DNA of 64,000 nucleotides, taken from assembly GCF_029635795.1 (NCBI RefSeq), contig NZ_CP114280.1, positions 1,798,001 through 1,862,000 of the forward strand, written 5' to 3'. Position numbers and translations under genes: made by a program. Shown in pieces: positions 28,186 to 39,524 of this stretch; within the stretch, counting starts at the first letter, position 1; every line of letters begins with the position of its first letter. The notes under the pieces were generated by a model. The model was not told the DNA's origin and ran no database searches. It was given only the letters and a program-made list of their open reading frames with translations. Source of the DNA: Dickeya lacustris (lineage in GTDB: Bacteria > Pseudomonadota > Gammaproteobacteria > Enterobacterales > Enterobacteriaceae).

Positions 28186-28902
28186 TTAACCGCCGGATTT
28201 CTGAGACGCTTTATGCGCTTCCAGCATTGCCAGCATCTCTTTAGGAGGCTGATAGCCCGGCACCACGGTGCCATCATTGAGCACGATAGCCGGTGTGCCC
28301 TGCACGCCGAACAGAACGCCCAGTTGATAGTGTGCGGCAATATCGGTTTTGCAGGTGGCCGGCGAAATCTCATCGCCTTTCATGGCAGCATCAAACGCCT
28401 TGTTGCGGTTTGCCACGCACCAGATAGATTGCATCTCTTTTGCCGGTTGGGAATTCATGCCCTGGCGAGGAAACGCCAGATAACGCACGGTAATCCCTTG
28501 CGCGTTATAGTCCTTCATCTGCTCATGCAGTTTGTGACAGTAGCCGCAGGTGATATCGGTAAACACCGTGATAACGTGTTTTTCCTGCGCGGCTTTATAC
28601 ACGATCATCTGATCGCTAAGGGCATCGAGGCGGCCATTCAAAATCGTGTTGGTGACATTGACTGGCGTCGCGCCGCTCACATCGTACAACGGCCCTTGTA
28701 ACAGGTGTTTGCCGTCCTCGGTGATGTAAAGTACACCGTTATCGGTCAGAAGCGTTTTCATTCCGCCAATCGGTGATTCTTTCACTTCCACATTTTGCAA
28801 GCCGAGCCGATTGAGCGTTTGTTTAATCGCCGCGTCATCCGCGCGTGCTACGCCGCCAAAGGCCAGGGTCAATAGCGAAAGCCATACGATACGTTTTTTC
28901 AT
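28186..28902 (-). CDS. dsbC: Periplasmic thiol:disulfide isomerase
   Basis: The 238-residue protein has a signal peptide cleaved after about residue 21 (VARA-DD), an N-terminal dimerisation domain, a helical linker and a thioredoxin domain with the active site TCGYCHKLH near residue 117. It reshuffles wrong disulfides in the periplasm and is kept reduced by DsbD. It sits between xerD and recJ, the usual order. Confidence 0.97.
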   Translation of the reverse strand: MKKRIVWLSLLTLAFGGVARADDAAIKQTLNRLGLQNVEVKESPIGGMKTLLTDNGVLYITEDGKHLLQGPLYDVSGATPVNVTNTILNGRLDALSDQMIVYKAAQEKHVITVFTDITCGYCHKLHEQMKDYNAQGITVRYLAFPRQGMNSQPAKEMQSIWCVANRNKAFDAAMKGDEISPATCKTDIAAHYQLGVLFGVQGTPAIVLNDGTVVPGYQPPKEMLAMLEAHKASQKSGG

Positions 28903-28990
28903 GGAATTATCCTGTTATCAAGGCGCAAGCGCCGTGCATGTCCATCATTGGCGGGCAATCCGCCATGACATCCTGTCACTCCACCGGACG

Positions 28991-29890
28991 TCATGCCCGG
29001 GGATGATGTTGTTGATGCAGCGTTTTTAGCCGCTCCGTCGCAACGTGGGTATAAATCTGCGTGGTCGAGAGATCGCTGTGGCCAAGTAACATCTGCACCA
29101 CACGCAAATCCGCCCCGTGATTCAGCAGGTGGGTTGCAAAGGCATGACGCAAAACATGCGGAGAAAGTTTATTGCTGTCAATAGAGGCAAGTGTCGCATA
29201 GTGCTTAATCCGGTGCCAGAAGGTTTGCCGGGTCATTGGCCGGGCGCGATTGCTGGGAAACATCACATCCAGAGTATGCCCATTGAGCAGCCACGGACGA
29301 CTGTATTGCAAATACTGCTCCAGCCAGTACACCGCCTCTTCACCCAGCGGCACTAACCGCTCTTTATTGCCTTTCCCCACCACCCGCACGACCCCCTGAC
29401 GCAGGCTGACATCGCTCATCGACAGCCCCACCAGCTCGGAAACACGCAGCCCGGTGGCATACAGCAATTCCAGCATGGCTTTATCACGCAGCTCGATTGG
29501 CTGATCGATAGCGGGCGCCGCCAACAACGCATCTACCTGCGCTTCCGTCAGGTCTTTGGGCAGGCGCTGCGCCAGTTTGGGTGACGCCAGCGACGCGCTG
29601 GGGTCATCGGTACGCTGTTTTTCGCGGTACAGGTACTGAAATAAGCGACGCATCGCGCTGAGTAAGCGGGCCGAGCTGCTCGCTTTATAGCCGCCCTCCA
29701 CCCGTTCAGCGAGAAACCCTTGTAAATCGAGAGAGTTGGCCTGCAACACGCCGCTGCCGTGATGCGACAGCCACTGCGCCATCGCATACAGGTCATTACG
29801 GTAAGACGACAGCGTATTCTCCGCCAGATTGCGCTCAAGCCACAACGCATCAAGAAACTGTTCGATTAACGCCTGATCCGGTTGTTGCAT
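28991..29890 (-). CDS. xerD: Site-specific tyrosine recombinase
   Basis: The 299-residue protein has the N-terminal SAM-like DNA-binding domain and the catalytic domain with ATGLRVSELVGL, the HVLRHAFATHLL box and TTQIYTHVATERL with the nucleophile tyrosine. XerD works with XerC at dif to resolve chromosome dimers under FtsK control. It is the housekeeping gene, not a mobile integrase: full-length identity to E. coli XerD motifs and the dsbC-recJ context show this. Confidence 0.97.
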   Translation of the reverse strand: MQQPDQALIEQFLDALWLERNLAENTLSSYRNDLYAMAQWLSHHGSGVLQANSLDLQGFLAERVEGGYKASSSARLLSAMRRLFQYLYREKQRTDDPSASLASPKLAQRLPKDLTEAQVDALLAAPAIDQPIELRDKAMLELLYATGLRVSELVGLSMSDVSLRQGVVRVVGKGNKERLVPLGEEAVYWLEQYLQYSRPWLLNGHTLDVMFPSNRARPMTRQTFWHRIKHYATLASIDSNKLSPHVLRHAFATHLLNHGADLRVVQMLLGHSDLSTTQIYTHVATERLKTLHQQHHPRA

Positions 29891-30151
29891 CTTCCCTCCC
29901 GATCGAATAACACTGGGCTCTGCCGTCTATTATGCATGATGGTGCATGTTCGGGGTACAATTCGGTAATCATTCTCAACTTCATCACATCCTGTTGCGAA
30001 ATGAATCCAGTAACGGATTATATTTTCTTATTCGCCGCTAACCCGGCATGCCTTTCCTGTAAGGCCGGACATCAGACCGGGCGCGGGTTTGAAAAGAAAT
30101 TTTTTCTATGCATAGAATGCGCGTCCGTGTGTTAAAAAAAAGCAAAAAACT

Positions 30152-31477
30152 ATGCAAGCCTCCATCTCATCCACTCTTGATAATCAAGCTACCGACGCGC
30201 CGGTAAACTCGCGCAACAAGGTGGTTGTCGCCTCCCTGATCGGCACCGCCATCGAATTCTTCGACTTTTACATTTACGCAACCGCCGCCGTGCTGGTGTT
30301 CCCACATATCTTCTTCCCGCAGGGAGATGCCACCGCCGCTACGCTGCAATCTCTGGCAACCTTCGCCATCGCCTTTGTCGCACGCCCGATTGGTTCGGCG
30401 CTATTTGGTCACTTCGGCGATCGCATCGGTCGTAAAGTCACCCTCGTTGCCTCATTGCTGACGATGGGCATTTCCACCGTCTTAATCGGCCTGTTACCGA
30501 GCTATGCCACAATTGGCGTACTGGCGCCGATGTTACTGGCGCTGGCCCGCTTCGGTCAGGGGCTCGGTCTTGGCGGCGAATGGGGTGGCGCGGCGCTGCT
30601 GGCAACAGAAAATGCACCGGCTAACAAACGCGCGCTGTATGGTTCCTTCCCACAGCTGGGTGCGCCTATCGGTTTCTTTTTTGCCAACGGTACATTTTTA
30701 CTGCTCTCCTGGGGGCTGACGAACGAACAATTCATGAGCTGGGGCTGGCGCGTGCCGTTTATTGCCTCCGCTGTGTTGGTGATAATCGGCCTGTATGTCC
30801 GGGTGTCATTACATGAAACGCCGGTATTTACCAAGGTTGCCAAAGCAGGCAAACAGGTGCGCATCCCGCTGGGTACGTTGCTGAGTAAACATGTGAAAGC
30901 GACCGTTCTGGGTACGTTCATCATGCTGGCGACCTATACCTTGTTCTACATCATGACCGTGTATTCCATGACGTATGGCACCACGCCTGCCCCCGCTGGT
31001 CTTGGCATTCCCCGGAACAACTTCTTGTGGATGCTGATGATAGCGGTGATTGGTTTTGGTTTGATGATTCCGGTTGCCGGGTATCTGGCCGATGCGCTGG
31101 GTCGCCGTAAAACCATGATTGCCGTAACCTGCATTATGCTGGTGTTCGCCATGGCCTTCCCGTCTCTGCTGGGCTCGGGTAATCAGGGGCTTATCATGGC
31201 CTTTCTGGTTTGTGGCCTGAGCCTGATGGGGCTGACTTTCGGCCCGATGGGAGCCCTGCTGCCAGAGCTGTTTCCAACCGAGGTGCGTTATACCGGTGCG
31301 TCTTTCTCTTATAACGTCTCGTCGATTTTAGGCGCATCCGTCGCACCCTATATTGCCGCCTGGCTCACCAGTCACTACGGGCTGTTCTATGTGGGGGTTT
31401 ACCTTGCGGCTATGGCATCCTTGACGCTCATCGCCCTGCTGTTAACCAAAGAAACTCGCCACCAGTCACTCGGTTAA
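30152..31477 (+). CDS. yhjE: MFS metabolite:proton symporter
   Basis: The 441-residue protein has twelve predicted membrane helices and the MFS loop motif GHFGDRIGRK. It follows E. coli YhjE nearly residue by residue (SLIGTAIEFFDFYIYATAAV, GQGLGLGGEWGGAALLATEN, FPTEVRYTGASFSYNVSSIL). This branch includes ProP- and KgtP-like symporters for organic acids or osmolytes, but the YhjE substrate is not known. It is a single gene between xerD and fldB, divergent from xerD across 261 bp that show no other gene. Confidence 0.9.
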   Translation: MQASISSTLDNQATDAPVNSRNKVVVASLIGTAIEFFDFYIYATAAVLVFPHIFFPQGDATAATLQSLATFAIAFVARPIGSALFGHFGDRIGRKVTLVASLLTMGISTVLIGLLPSYATIGVLAPMLLALARFGQGLGLGGEWGGAALLATENAPANKRALYGSFPQLGAPIGFFFANGTFLLLSWGLTNEQFMSWGWRVPFIASAVLVIIGLYVRVSLHETPVFTKVAKAGKQVRIPLGTLLSKHVKATVLGTFIMLATYTLFYIMTVYSMTYGTTPAPAGLGIPRNNFLWMLMIAVIGFGLMIPVAGYLADALGRRKTMIAVTCIMLVFAMAFPSLLGSGNQGLIMAFLVCGLSLMGLTFGPMGALLPELFPTEVRYTGASFSYNVSSILGASVAPYIAAWLTSHYGLFYVGVYLAAMASLTLIALLLTKETRHQSLG

Positions 31478-31491
31478 CCTCTTCTGATTTC

Positions 31492-31525
31492 GTACAGGGT
31501 GGAGGCTGTTGCCTTCACCCTGTAC
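31492..31525 (+). terminator. Perfect 10-bp hairpin after yhjE
   Basis: GTACAGGGTG and CACCCTGTAC form a perfect stem around a 14-nt loop 14 bp after the stop. It has no T-tract, so it may protect the mRNA end rather than terminate. Confidence 0.5.
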
Positions 31526-31585
31526 GCCTGCGCCATATTCCGCTAGGCTAGCGCCTTTACTGATGCCATCACCACTCAGACACTT

Positions 31586-32104
31586 ATGAAAATAGGACTT
31601 TTTTACGGCTCCAGCACCTGCTACACCGAAATGGCAGCGGAGAAAATCCGCGATGTGCTGGGCGAAGAGCTGGTCGAACTACACAACGTTAAGGACGTTG
31701 CGCTTCACACGATGGAGCAGTACGACATCCTGATTTTAGGTATTCCTACCTGGGATTTTGGCGAGATTCAGGAAGACTGGGACTCCGTCTGGGCACAATT
31801 ACCTACTCTTGATCTGCAAGGAAAAATCGTTGCGCTCTACGGCATGGGAGACCAGGTCGGGTATAGCGAGTGGTTTTTAGACGCACTCGGTATGTTGCAT
31901 CAGCAGCTCGCGCCGCTGGGCGTGCAGTTTATCGGTTACTGGCCAACAGAGGGTTACGAATTCACCAGCCCAAAACCACTGACGCAAGAGGGGAAACACT
32001 TTGTCGGGCTGGCGCTTGATGACGTCAACCAATACGAACTGAGTGAAGCGCGCATTGAACAATGGTGTGAGCAAATCCTGCAAGAAATGTCCGCGTTGCT
32101 GTAA
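31586..32104 (+). CDS. fldB: Flavodoxin 2
   Basis: The 172-residue protein has the FMN phosphate loop [12 protein letters not shown] near residue 9, the [16 protein letters not shown] loop that stacks on the flavin, and the long-chain insert after [12 protein letters not shown]. Length and position between xerD and ygfX match FldB. It carries single electrons in the cytoplasm. No ribosome site is striking; the single start fits. Confidence 0.95.
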   Translation: MKIGLFYGSSTCYTEMAAEKIRDVLGEELVELHNVKDVALHTMEQYDILILGIPTWDFGEIQEDWDSVWAQLPTLDLQGKIVALYGMGDQVGYSEWFLDALGMLHQQLAPLGVQFIGYWPTEGYEFTSPKPLTQEGKHFVGLALDDVNQYELSEARIEQWCEQILQEMSALL

Positions 32105-32250
32105 ACCACGTTATGGGGAGGTCTACGGTGCATAGCAGTGCGTTAAAAAACGGGCATTACGCGCCAGACAGAAAGCCGCTCCCCACAAACAGCACAGGCC
32201 ATGGCAGGGAAAACGGCTTTCAATAGGTCGCGTATTTAGCGATGACGGGT

Positions 32251-32682
32251 TTAGTGGTGACGGGAGGACTGAATGCCCGCTAATGGTTGCTGCCGCAATA
32301 GCTGGCATAATCGCCGCCACTCTTCACTTCCCATACTGTCAGATGCCAGCCACAGCCGCTGCTGTTCTTTGCCATTCACCGCCCGCAATGACAGCAAGAT
32401 ACCGCTGCGCAACATCCAGGGCCGCCGTACCATCAGCCAGTCCCGCTGTTGCCAACGCAGGCGGTTCTCATCATGCAGCGCTATCTCACCCTGACGCAGT
32501 TTAATCACACGCTGGCTGCGCACAAACCCAAACACCACCAGCGTCAGCAGCCCCAGCCATAGTGGTGCATAGCCATCTGGCCAGGGGGCCAGCAGGATCA
32601 TCAGCACCAGAAAACCGTGCATCATCAGCGAAAACAATTGCATGCGCCAGGATACGCGCAGATCACATTGCCACTGGGCCAC
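32251..32682 (-). CDS. cptA: YgfX/CptA membrane protein, partner of SdhE
   Basis: The 143-residue protein has two adjacent membrane segments near residues 15-55 and a soluble C-terminal half. [16 protein letters not shown] at the start matches the family (CDL.VS motif). E. coli YgfX/CptA was described as an inner-membrane inhibitor of cell division and cytoskeleton, and forms a bicistron with sdhE. Its first 20 bp overlap sdhE, so the two are translationally coupled. Confidence 0.88.
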   Translation of the reverse strand: MAQWQCDLRVSWRMQLFSLMMHGFLVLMILLAPWPDGYAPLWLGLLTLVVFGFVRSQRVIKLRQGEIALHDENRLRWQQRDWLMVRRPWMLRSGILLSLRAVNGKEQQRLWLASDSMGSEEWRRLCQLLRQQPLAGIQSSRHH

Positions 32683-32929
32683 GATCTTTATTTCGCGTCT
32701 GAATGAGGGACACCATACGTTTCAGGCCCGGATCCTGCGGCTCGCCATGATTCATCAACCAGTTAAACAGATCGGGATCATCGCACTCCAGCAAACGAAT
32801 AAACTGACGCTTATCATCATCGCTTAACCCGTCATATTCATGCTCAAAAAACGGCATGATGGAGATATCCAATTCGCGCATTCCGCGCCGACATGCCCAG
32901 TGAATACGTGATTTATTATCAATATCCAT
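32663..32929 (-). CDS. sdhE: FAD assembly factor for succinate dehydrogenase
   Basis: ATG 32929 gives 88 residues ([20 protein letters not shown]), the family length. The RGMRELD segment contains the RGxxE motif needed to flavinylate SdhA and FrdA. It acts in the cytoplasm. Divergent ygfZ lies 314 bp away; the gap has a small TCGCGTA/TACGCGA hairpin (33039-33056) and otherwise nothing clear. Confidence 0.95.
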   Translation of the reverse strand: MDIDNKSRIHWACRRGMRELDISIMPFFEHEYDGLSDDDKRQFIRLLECDDPDLFNWLMNHGEPQDPGLKRMVSLIQTRNKDRGPVAM

Positions 32930-33243
32930 GTTATTTCGCCCGCTTCGCTGTATGGTGACTGCCGCTGGCAACTGACCAGCGGAGTTTTTCTCATTCTACC
33001 TGATGGCCTGCCATTAAGAGTAACACTTTGACATATTCTCGCGTATTACTACGCGACCCTTTTACTGAGACATCGCAATAATGCGTGCGCCATCGCACAC
33101 GCCAAAACCGGATGGTTTGCTTTTCACAACCGTATTCGCTTCGCGTTCCGGTGTGAAAAAAATAGCACCTAAATGACTTGCAAACCCTTGTCGCTCTTTT
33201 ACCATTGGGCAATCGCTGACATTACGCATCGCAGGATTGTAAT

Positions 33244-34224
33244 ATGGCTCATACCTTTACCGCACAACCGCTCTTCTCTTCCACCCACCTGCCCGCCACC
33301 CTTATCGCACTCGATGAATGGGCGCTGGTGACAATGACCGGGCCGGACACGGTCAAATACCTTCAGGGGCAGCTCACGGCTGATGTCCCTGCCCTTGCCG
33401 CCAACCAACATGTTTTATGCGGCCATTGTGATGCCAAAGGAAAAATGTGGAGCGCATTGCGCCTGTTCCATTATGGCGAAGGGCTGGCCTACCTTGAGCG
33501 CCGCAGCCTGCGTGACGCGCAACTGACAGAGCTTAAGAAATACGCCGTCTTTTCCAAAACCACGCTAACGGCTGATGATAGCGTGGTGTTACTGGGTGCG
33601 GCGGGTCAGAACATTCGCCACTCTTTGGCCGCACTATTCGACAGCTTGCCTGACGCCGATAATCCGGTCGTGCAACAAGACGGGGCGACGTTACTGCACA
33701 TTGCGCAGCCTGCCGAACGTTTTGTGCTGGTGCTTAATCAGGCGCGGGCCCAGTCACTACAGGATGCGTTGCTTCCTGCGCTGCCAACCAATGACAGCCG
33801 TCAATGGCTGGCGCTGGATATTGAAGCCGGTCTTCCTGTTATTGACAGCGCTAACAGCGCACAGTTCATCCCTCAGGCGACCAATTTGCAAGCATTACAG
33901 GGCATTAGCTTCACCAAGGGGTGTTACAGCGGTCAGGAGATGGTGGCGCGCGCCAAATATCGTGGTGCGAACAAACGCGCGCTTTACTGGCTTGCCGGTA
34001 CAGCGGCGAATGCACCTGCCATCGGTGATGAACTGGAGCTTCAGTTAGGTGAAAACTGGCGTCGTACCGGAACGGTGCTGGCTAGCTGCCAGTTACAGGA
34101 TGGAACGCTATGGGTGCAGGCCGTGCTCAATAACGACCTGGACGAACAAAGCCTGCTGCGGGTGCGTGATGACAGCAACAGCCGCCTGAATATTCAGGCT
34201 CTGCCTTACTCGCTGTTGGACTAA
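33244..34224 (+). CDS. ygfZ: Folate-dependent Fe-S/tRNA modification protein YgfZ
   Basis: The 326-residue protein belongs to the GcvT-like folate-binding family. The signature [12 protein letters not shown] near residue 225 contains the conserved cysteine. YgfZ helps maintain certain Fe-S enzymes and affects tRNA thiomethylation by MiaB. The start with [20 protein letters not shown] is typical. Position next to sdhE is conserved. Confidence 0.95.
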   Translation: MAHTFTAQPLFSSTHLPATLIALDEWALVTMTGPDTVKYLQGQLTADVPALAANQHVLCGHCDAKGKMWSALRLFHYGEGLAYLERRSLRDAQLTELKKYAVFSKTTLTADDSVVLLGAAGQNIRHSLAALFDSLPDADNPVVQQDGATLLHIAQPAERFVLVLNQARAQSLQDALLPALPTNDSRQWLALDIEAGLPVIDSANSAQFIPQATNLQALQGISFTKGCYSGQEMVARAKYRGANKRALYWLAGTAANAPAIGDELELQLGENWRRTGTVLASCQLQDGTLWVQAVLNNDLDEQSLLRVRDDSNSRLNIQALPYSLLD

Positions 34225-34304
34225 CTCACACCGCACGCAGGCGGCCTGAAAGGGCGGGGAGCAACATGCCAGCTCCCCGTACCAATACTCAACAAACCCT
34301 GGGT

Positions 34305-34955
34305 TTACGCCACATACAGGTAGATAGCCAGAAAGTGGCACAGGCTCCCGCCTAGCACAAAACCGTGCCAAATCGCGTGATTAAACGGGATACGTTTGCT
34401 GACGTAAAACACCACGCCCACTGTATATACCGCACCGCCCAGCGCCAGCAACGTAACGCCTGCGGCAGACAGCTTTACCGCCAGTTGATATATCACAATC
34501 AACGATAACCACCCCATCACCAGATAAGTGATTAATGACAGCACCTCAAAACGGTGGGCAAAAGCCAGTTTGAAAATCACGCCTGACAGGGCCAGGCTCC
34601 AGATTGCAATCATCAGCCCATGCGCCAAAGGGGAGTTCAGCCCCACCAGCAAAAACGGCGTATAGGTTCCTGCAATCAACAGGTATATCGCACAGTGGTC
34701 TGCTTTTTTCAGCCAGCGCTTGATGCGCTGATGTGGAATCGCATGGTAGAGCGTTGAGGCAAGGAACAACAGAATCAAACTGCCGCCATACAGACTGTAA
34801 CTGGTAATCGCTGTGGTATCCGCCCCGCTGTTAACCGCCTGCACCAACAGTAAAACCAACCCGACAATCCCCAACACCAAGCCAATTCCGTGACTAATGC
34901 TGTTGGCAATCTCCTCTGCCAGCGAATATTCTGATACCTGCGATTTTTTCGTCAT
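34305..34955 (-). CDS. trhA: Haemolysin-III/PAQR-family membrane protein
   Basis: The 216-residue protein has seven hydrophobic segments and the metal-site residues of the family: [21 protein letters not shown] and the C-terminal [20 protein letters not shown]. It matches E. coli YqfA (TrhA), linked to membrane energetics and not a true toxin. It is convergent with ygfZ, 80 bp apart. Confidence 0.9.
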   Translation of the reverse strand: MTKKSQVSEYSLAEEIANSISHGIGLVLGIVGLVLLLVQAVNSGADTTAITSYSLYGGSLILLFLASTLYHAIPHQRIKRWLKKADHCAIYLLIAGTYTPFLLVGLNSPLAHGLMIAIWSLALSGVIFKLAFAHRFEVLSLITYLVMGWLSLIVIYQLAVKLSAAGVTLLALGGAVYTVGVVFYVSKRIPFNHAIWHGFVLGGSLCHFLAIYLYVA

Positions 34956-35161
34956 AACCTACCTCTTTTTCAACACGTGTGATAAACCCGTCGAACGTAC
35001 AGCCAACGTGATTGAACACACTTTGTGCAGATTAACTGAGAACCATTCCAGTGTACACCTGTACGCTAAAATAAAGGCTGGCCGCCATCGACAAGCGTTG
35101 CGGCATATTCATCACGGGTGACATCCTCTACAATGACCGGGTTAATTACAGGAGGTTAGAC

Positions 35162-35770
35162 ATGTCATCAGCGTTACCCGTGCTGGATTTCGGCCCTATG
35201 ACCGAAGTAGTGCAGTTCTTGATGGAAATCGACAAACTCAAGAGTGTTCAACGCCGTTCAAAGGTGATTGGTACAAACAGACAAGAAGACTCCGCAGAGC
35301 ACAGCTGGCATTTTGCCGTTGCGGTGATGAGCCTTGCGCCTTATGCCGCACCCGAGATTGACATTGCCCGGGTGCTGAAAATGGCGCTGATTCACGATAT
35401 CGTGGAAATTGATGCCGGAGACGTACTGGTTTATGACCTCAAAGCCCGTGCCGCCATTCAACAGCAGGAGCAGGCCGCCGCCGCCCGTATTTTTGGCCTG
35501 CTGCCGCAACCACAGCATGACCAGTTTCTGGCACTGTGGCATGAGTATGAAGCCGGGGACAGCGCCGAAGCCCGTTTTGCATTGATGATTGACCGGGTGA
35601 TGCCGGTACTGATGAACCTGCATAACGGCGGCCAGAGCTGGGTGGAGCACGGCATTCGTCTGGAACAGGTATTAAGCCGCAATGCCTTTATCGGCGAGAT
35701 TTACCCTGCACTTTGGCATTACCTGAAACAGCATCTTGAGCAGGCGCAAACGAAAGGCTGGCTAAAGTAA
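35162..35770 (+). CDS. HD-domain phosphohydrolase (YfbR/HDDC2-like)
   Basis: The 202-residue protein carries the metal-binding HD motif pattern: EDSAEHSWHFAVAV (first His), ALIHDIVEIDAGDV (His-Asp) and a later Asp in MIDRVMPVLMNL. This is the arrangement of 5'-deoxynucleotidases such as YfbR and HDDC2, which remove phosphate from dNMPs. The exact substrate is inferred. TTACAGGAGGT gives a strong ribosome site. It is a single gene. Confidence 0.8.
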   Translation: MSSALPVLDFGPMTEVVQFLMEIDKLKSVQRRSKVIGTNRQEDSAEHSWHFAVAVMSLAPYAAPEIDIARVLKMALIHDIVEIDAGDVLVYDLKARAAIQQQEQAAAARIFGLLPQPQHDQFLALWHEYEAGDSAEARFALMIDRVMPVLMNLHNGGQSWVEHGIRLEQVLSRNAFIGEIYPALWHYLKQHLEQAQTKGWLK

Positions 35771-35813
35771 ACAGCACCCGCCAGCGTGAGCGGTATGTCA
35801 AACCGCTCACAAT

Positions 35814-35839
35814 ACGATTCAACAATATGATTCAACAAT
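35814..35839. repeat. 13-bp direct tandem duplication
   Basis: ACGATTCAACAAT is followed immediately by ATGATTCAACAAT (12 of 13 identical), 44 bp after the HD gene stop. Confidence 0.85.
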
Positions 35840-35894
35840 AATTAATACGTAATATATTCAGTCTATTGCGACGTTCAGCCCATCTCTCACGTCT

Positions 35895-36536
35895 TCAGTT
35901 TTTGGCCGAAAGCGCCAGTTTTACGCCCAATGAAATAAACAGTGCGCCGATGGTTTTATTTAGCCAGAAACGCACCGCCGTGTTGACTTTCAGGCGGTGG
36001 CTGGCCATGGCGGTCGAGACAGCAAGAAAGTGATACCACAGCATGCCGCTTGTATTGAAAATCAACCCTAACACAATGAATGCCAGCGCCTTTTGTGGTG
36101 TCTGTGGGTCAATAAACTGTGGCACAAACGCCAGAAAAAACAGCGCAACTTTCGGGTTCAGCACATTGGTGAGAAACCCTTGCCAGTAAACCTTACGTTT
36201 AGAGAGCAACAGCGGGCTGGCGGGTGTGAGAGCAGAGGCAGATAGCGTAGCTTTCGCCAGCAGCGCCTGTACCCCCATATAAATCAAGTAGGCGGCGCCT
36301 AGCACTTTTACCACGGTAAAAGCGGCGGCGGAGGTCGCTAAAATAGCGGATAACCCCAGTGCGGCCGCCAGCACATGCACCAATGTCCCCGAACCTATCC
36401 CCAGCGCCGCCGCTGACCCGACACGCCATCCGCGAGAGGCGCTGTTTGTCATTATCAGTAATGAATCCGGGCCCGGCATAATGTTGAGTAAAATCCCAGA
36501 CAAGATAAACAGTGACAGATCGTGAATCCCTAACAT
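35895..36536 (-). CDS. LysE/RhtB-family amino-acid exporter
   Basis: The 213-residue protein starts with a hydrophobic segment that contains the family signature NIMPGPDSLLIMTNSASRGWRVG. Further on it has GAAYLIYMGVQALL and FLTNVLNPKVALFFLAFVPQF, all diagnostic of RhtB-type exporters of homoserine, threonine or leucine. Its substrate is not known. It is distinct from the exporter at 22.6 kb, which lacks PGP. Confidence 0.9.
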   Translation of the reverse strand: MLGIHDLSLFILSGILLNIMPGPDSLLIMTNSASRGWRVGSAAALGIGSGTLVHVLAAALGLSAILATSAAAFTVVKVLGAAYLIYMGVQALLAKATLSASALTPASPLLLSKRKVYWQGFLTNVLNPKVALFFLAFVPQFIDPQTPQKALAFIVLGLIFNTSGMLWYHFLAVSTAMASHRLKVNTAVRFWLNKTIGALFISLGVKLALSAKN

Positions 36537-36590
36537 CCTTCCTCACCTTCATTGTGTTGTGTCTGTGCCATGCCATACATCCTGACACGC

Positions 36591-36622
36591 AAAAAAACGG
36601 GCACTACTCACGTCGTGCCCGT
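36591..36622 (-). terminator. Rho-independent terminator of gcvTHP
   Basis: ACGGGCAC and GTGCCCGT form a perfect 8-bp stem, followed on the minus strand by seven T residues, 29 bp after the gcvP stop. Confidence 0.92.
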
Positions 36623-36650
36623 TACAGATACCGTCAGGAAGCCGTGACGC

Positions 36651-39524
36651 TTACTGGTACTCGCTTACCGGCACGCAAGAGCAGAACAGGTTACGGTCGC
36701 CATACACATCATCAAGGCGCTTCACCGCCGGCCAATATTTATGGGCCTGACCCGCCGGGAATACGGCCAATTCACGGCTGTATGGGTGTGACCATTCCGC
36801 CACCAGTTCAGCCTGAGTATGCGGCGCATTCACCAGCGGATTATCATCCTGCGGCCACTCGCCTGCCGCAACACGGTCAATCTCGGCGCGAATCGCCAGC
36901 ATCGCATCAATAAATCTCTCCAGTTCGACGCGGCTTTCCGACTCGGTCGGCTCAATCATCAGCGTCCCCGCCACCGGGAATGACATGGTCGGCGCATGGA
37001 AGCCATAATCGATAAGGCGCTTGGCGATATCCATCTCGCTGATGCCGGTGCGCTCTTTCAGCGGGCGCATATCCAAAATACACTCATGCGCCACCCGGCC
37101 ATCACGACCGGTATACAGCACCGGATAGGCCTCTTGCAGACGCGTCGCCACATAGTTGGCGTTCAAAATCGCCACCTGACTGGCCTGCTTAAGCCCTTCG
37201 GAGCCCATCATGCGAATGTACATCCAACTGATAGGCAGGATAGACGCGCTACCAAAGGGCGCCGCCGACACCGCCCCCTGCCGCGTCAGCACACCGTTAA
37301 TCGCCACCACCTGATGACCGGGCACAAACGGCGCCAGATGCGCTTTCACCCCAATCGGCCCCATGCCGGGGCCGCCACCGCCGTGCGGAATGCAAAAGGT
37401 TTTATGCAGATTCAGGTGCGACACATCAGCACCGATGTAGCCCGGCGAGGTAATGCCAACCTGCGCATTCATGTTCGCGCCATCCAGGTACACCTGGCCG
37501 CCGAACTGATGCACGATTTGGCACACTTCACGGATAGTTTCCTCATACACGCCGTGCGTAGACGGGTACGTCACCATAATGCAAGACAGCGCCTCATCCG
37601 ACTGCTGCGCTTTTTCCCGCAGGTCATTGAGGTCGATATTGCCCTGCTTATCACACGCCACCACCACTACTTGCATTCCCGCCATCTGAGCCGATGCCGG
37701 GTTAGTGCCGTGCGCCGAACTGGGGATCAGGCAAATCGTGCGTTCGCCTTCACCACGGCTTTCGTGATAACGGCGGATCGCCAGCAAACCGGCATATTCC
37801 CCCTGCGCCCCGGAGTTTGGCTGCATGCACACCGCGTCATAACCGGTCAGTCGCACCAGCCAATCGGATAACTGCGTAATCAGTTGACGATACCCCAATG
37901 CCTGATCGGGCGGGCAGAACGGGTGCAGTTCGGCAAATTCCGGCCAGGTGATCGGTAACATTTCGGCCACGGCATTCAGCTTCATCGTACAAGAGCCAAG
38001 CGGGATCATCGCCTGATTGAGCGCCAGATCTTTACTCTCCAGACGATGCAAATAACGCATCATCTCGGTTTCACTGTGATATTGATTGAAGACCGGATGA
38101 GCCAAAATGTCATCCGTGCGCAGCAACGCCGGTGGGATGGAGGCACTGCTGTGGGCAAGCGCGGCATCCAGCGTATCAATATCCAGCCCGTGGTTGTCGC
38201 CCAGCAACACGGCAAACAGCGCCAGCACATCATGACGGGTGGTAGTTTCATCAAGCGCTATCCCGACAGCGCCATCCAGATCGGCTCTCAGGTTAATACC
38301 GGCGCTCATGGCACGGTGCAGTAACGCTGCTTTATCTGCCACCTCAACGGTCAAGGTGTCAAACCAGGTGTGATGGCGCAGGGTCATGCCGCGCTGCACC
38401 AGCCCGGCGGCCAGAATATCGGTGAAACGGTGAATACGGCGGGCAATGCGTTTTAATCCCTGCGGGCCGTGATACACAGCATACATCCCGGCGATATTCG
38501 CCAGCAGCACCTGCGAAGTACAAATATTGGAGTTGGCTTTTTCACGGCGGATATGTTGCTCACGGGTCTGCATCGCCATACGCAGCGCGGTATTACCGGC
38601 CGCATCGCGCGACACCCCGATAATACGGCCCGGCATCGCACGTTTGTATTCGTCGCGGCAGGCAAAGAACGCCGCATGCGGGCCGCCATAGCCCATCGGC
38701 ACGCCAAAACGCTGCGCCGACCCCAGCACGATATCCGCGCCTTGCGCGCCCGGTGCGGCTAACAGCACCTGCGCCATGATGTCAGACACCACGCTGATAA
38801 TGATTTTACGGTTTTTCAGTTCCGCCATCAGCGCACGGTAGTCATGCAGCTCGCCGGTGGTGCCGAGGTATTGCAGCAACACGCCGAACACGCCCTCTTG
38901 TTCCAGCGCCTCGTGCGCTTTCCCGGTCACAATCTCAAAGCCGAAGGTCTCTGCGCGCGTGCGCACCACATCCAGCGTTTGCGGATGCACATCCTCTGCG
39001 ACAAAGAAACGGTTCGCCTGCTTGAGCTTGCTGACGCGTTTGGCCATCGCCATCGCTTCTGCTGCGGCCGTCGCCTCATCCAACAACGAGGCGGAAGCCA
39101 GTTCGAGCCCGGTTAAATCCTGCGTCACCTGCTGAAAATTCAGCAACGCCTCCAGACGCCCCTGCGACACTTCCGGCTGATACGGCGTATAAGCGGTATA
39201 CCAGCCCGGGTTTTCCAGCACATTACGGAGAATGACCGGCGGCGTTAGCACGGCGTGATAACCCATGCCGATATAGCTTTTATAGCGCAGGTTAAGGTTG
39301 GCGATAGACTTCAGTTCTGCCAACGCCTGCGCCTCCGTCGCCCCCTCCCCCACCGCAGGCGGCTGCGACAGGTGAATATCTGCGGGCACAATCTGGCGAA
39401 TCAGCCCGGCAAGAGAATCCGCGCCAATCGCCTGCAACATCTGCTGCTGTTGGCTATCCGACGGGCCGATATGACGCTCGATAAAAGCATGAGCGTGTTC
39501 AAGTTCACTGAGGGTCTGGATCAT
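36651..39524 (-). CDS. gcvP: Glycine dehydrogenase (decarboxylating), P-protein
   Basis: Starting at ATG 39524 ([20 protein letters not shown]) gives 957 residues, the E. coli length; a second ATG six codons earlier is possible. Both halves of the P-protein are present. The PLP-binding lysine is in [20 protein letters not shown] near residue 705. It decarboxylates glycine and passes the aminomethyl group to lipoyl-GcvH. Third gene of gcvTHP, which E. coli activates with GcvA and glycine. Confidence 0.97.
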   Translation of the reverse strand: MIQTLSELEHAHAFIERHIGPSDSQQQQMLQAIGADSLAGLIRQIVPADIHLSQPPAVGEGATEAQALAELKSIANLNLRYKSYIGMGYHAVLTPPVILRNVLENPGWYTAYTPYQPEVSQGRLEALLNFQQVTQDLTGLELASASLLDEATAAAEAMAMAKRVSKLKQANRFFVAEDVHPQTLDVVRTRAETFGFEIVTGKAHEALEQEGVFGVLLQYLGTTGELHDYRALMAELKNRKIIISVVSDIMAQVLLAAPGAQGADIVLGSAQRFGVPMGYGGPHAAFFACRDEYKRAMPGRIIGVSRDAAGNTALRMAMQTREQHIRREKANSNICTSQVLLANIAGMYAVYHGPQGLKRIARRIHRFTDILAAGLVQRGMTLRHHTWFDTLTVEVADKAALLHRAMSAGINLRADLDGAVGIALDETTTRHDVLALFAVLLGDNHGLDIDTLDAALAHSSASIPPALLRTDDILAHPVFNQYHSETEMMRYLHRLESKDLALNQAMIPLGSCTMKLNAVAEMLPITWPEFAELHPFCPPDQALGYRQLITQLSDWLVRLTGYDAVCMQPNSGAQGEYAGLLAIRRYHESRGEGERTICLIPSSAHGTNPASAQMAGMQVVVVACDKQGNIDLNDLREKAQQSDEALSCIMVTYPSTHGVYEETIREVCQIVHQFGGQVYLDGANMNAQVGITSPGYIGADVSHLNLHKTFCIPHGGGGPGMGPIGVKAHLAPFVPGHQVVAINGVLTRQGAVSAAPFGSASILPISWMYIRMMGSEGLKQASQVAILNANYVATRLQEAYPVLYTGRDGRVAHECILDMRPLKERTGISEMDIAKRLIDYGFHAPTMSFPVAGTLMIEPTESESRVELERFIDAMLAIRAEIDRVAAGEWPQDDNPLVNAPHTQAELVAEWSHPYSRELAVFPAGQAHKYWPAVKRLDDVYGDRNLFCSCVPVSEYQ

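Noticed and set aside
28991..29890. Phage-type integrase
   Set aside because: The sequence and the xerD-dsbC-recJ order identify the chromosomal XerD.
29932..30135. 67-codon ORF before yhjE
   Set aside because: Poor ribosome site, cysteine-rich and irregular composition, no recognised family; more likely yhjE leader.
36996..37871. Long ORF on the plus strand inside gcvP
   Set aside because: Antisense shadow of a conserved GC-rich gene with no ribosome site or recognisable protein features; the same applies to the long antisense frames in recJ, lysS, deoB and alsS.
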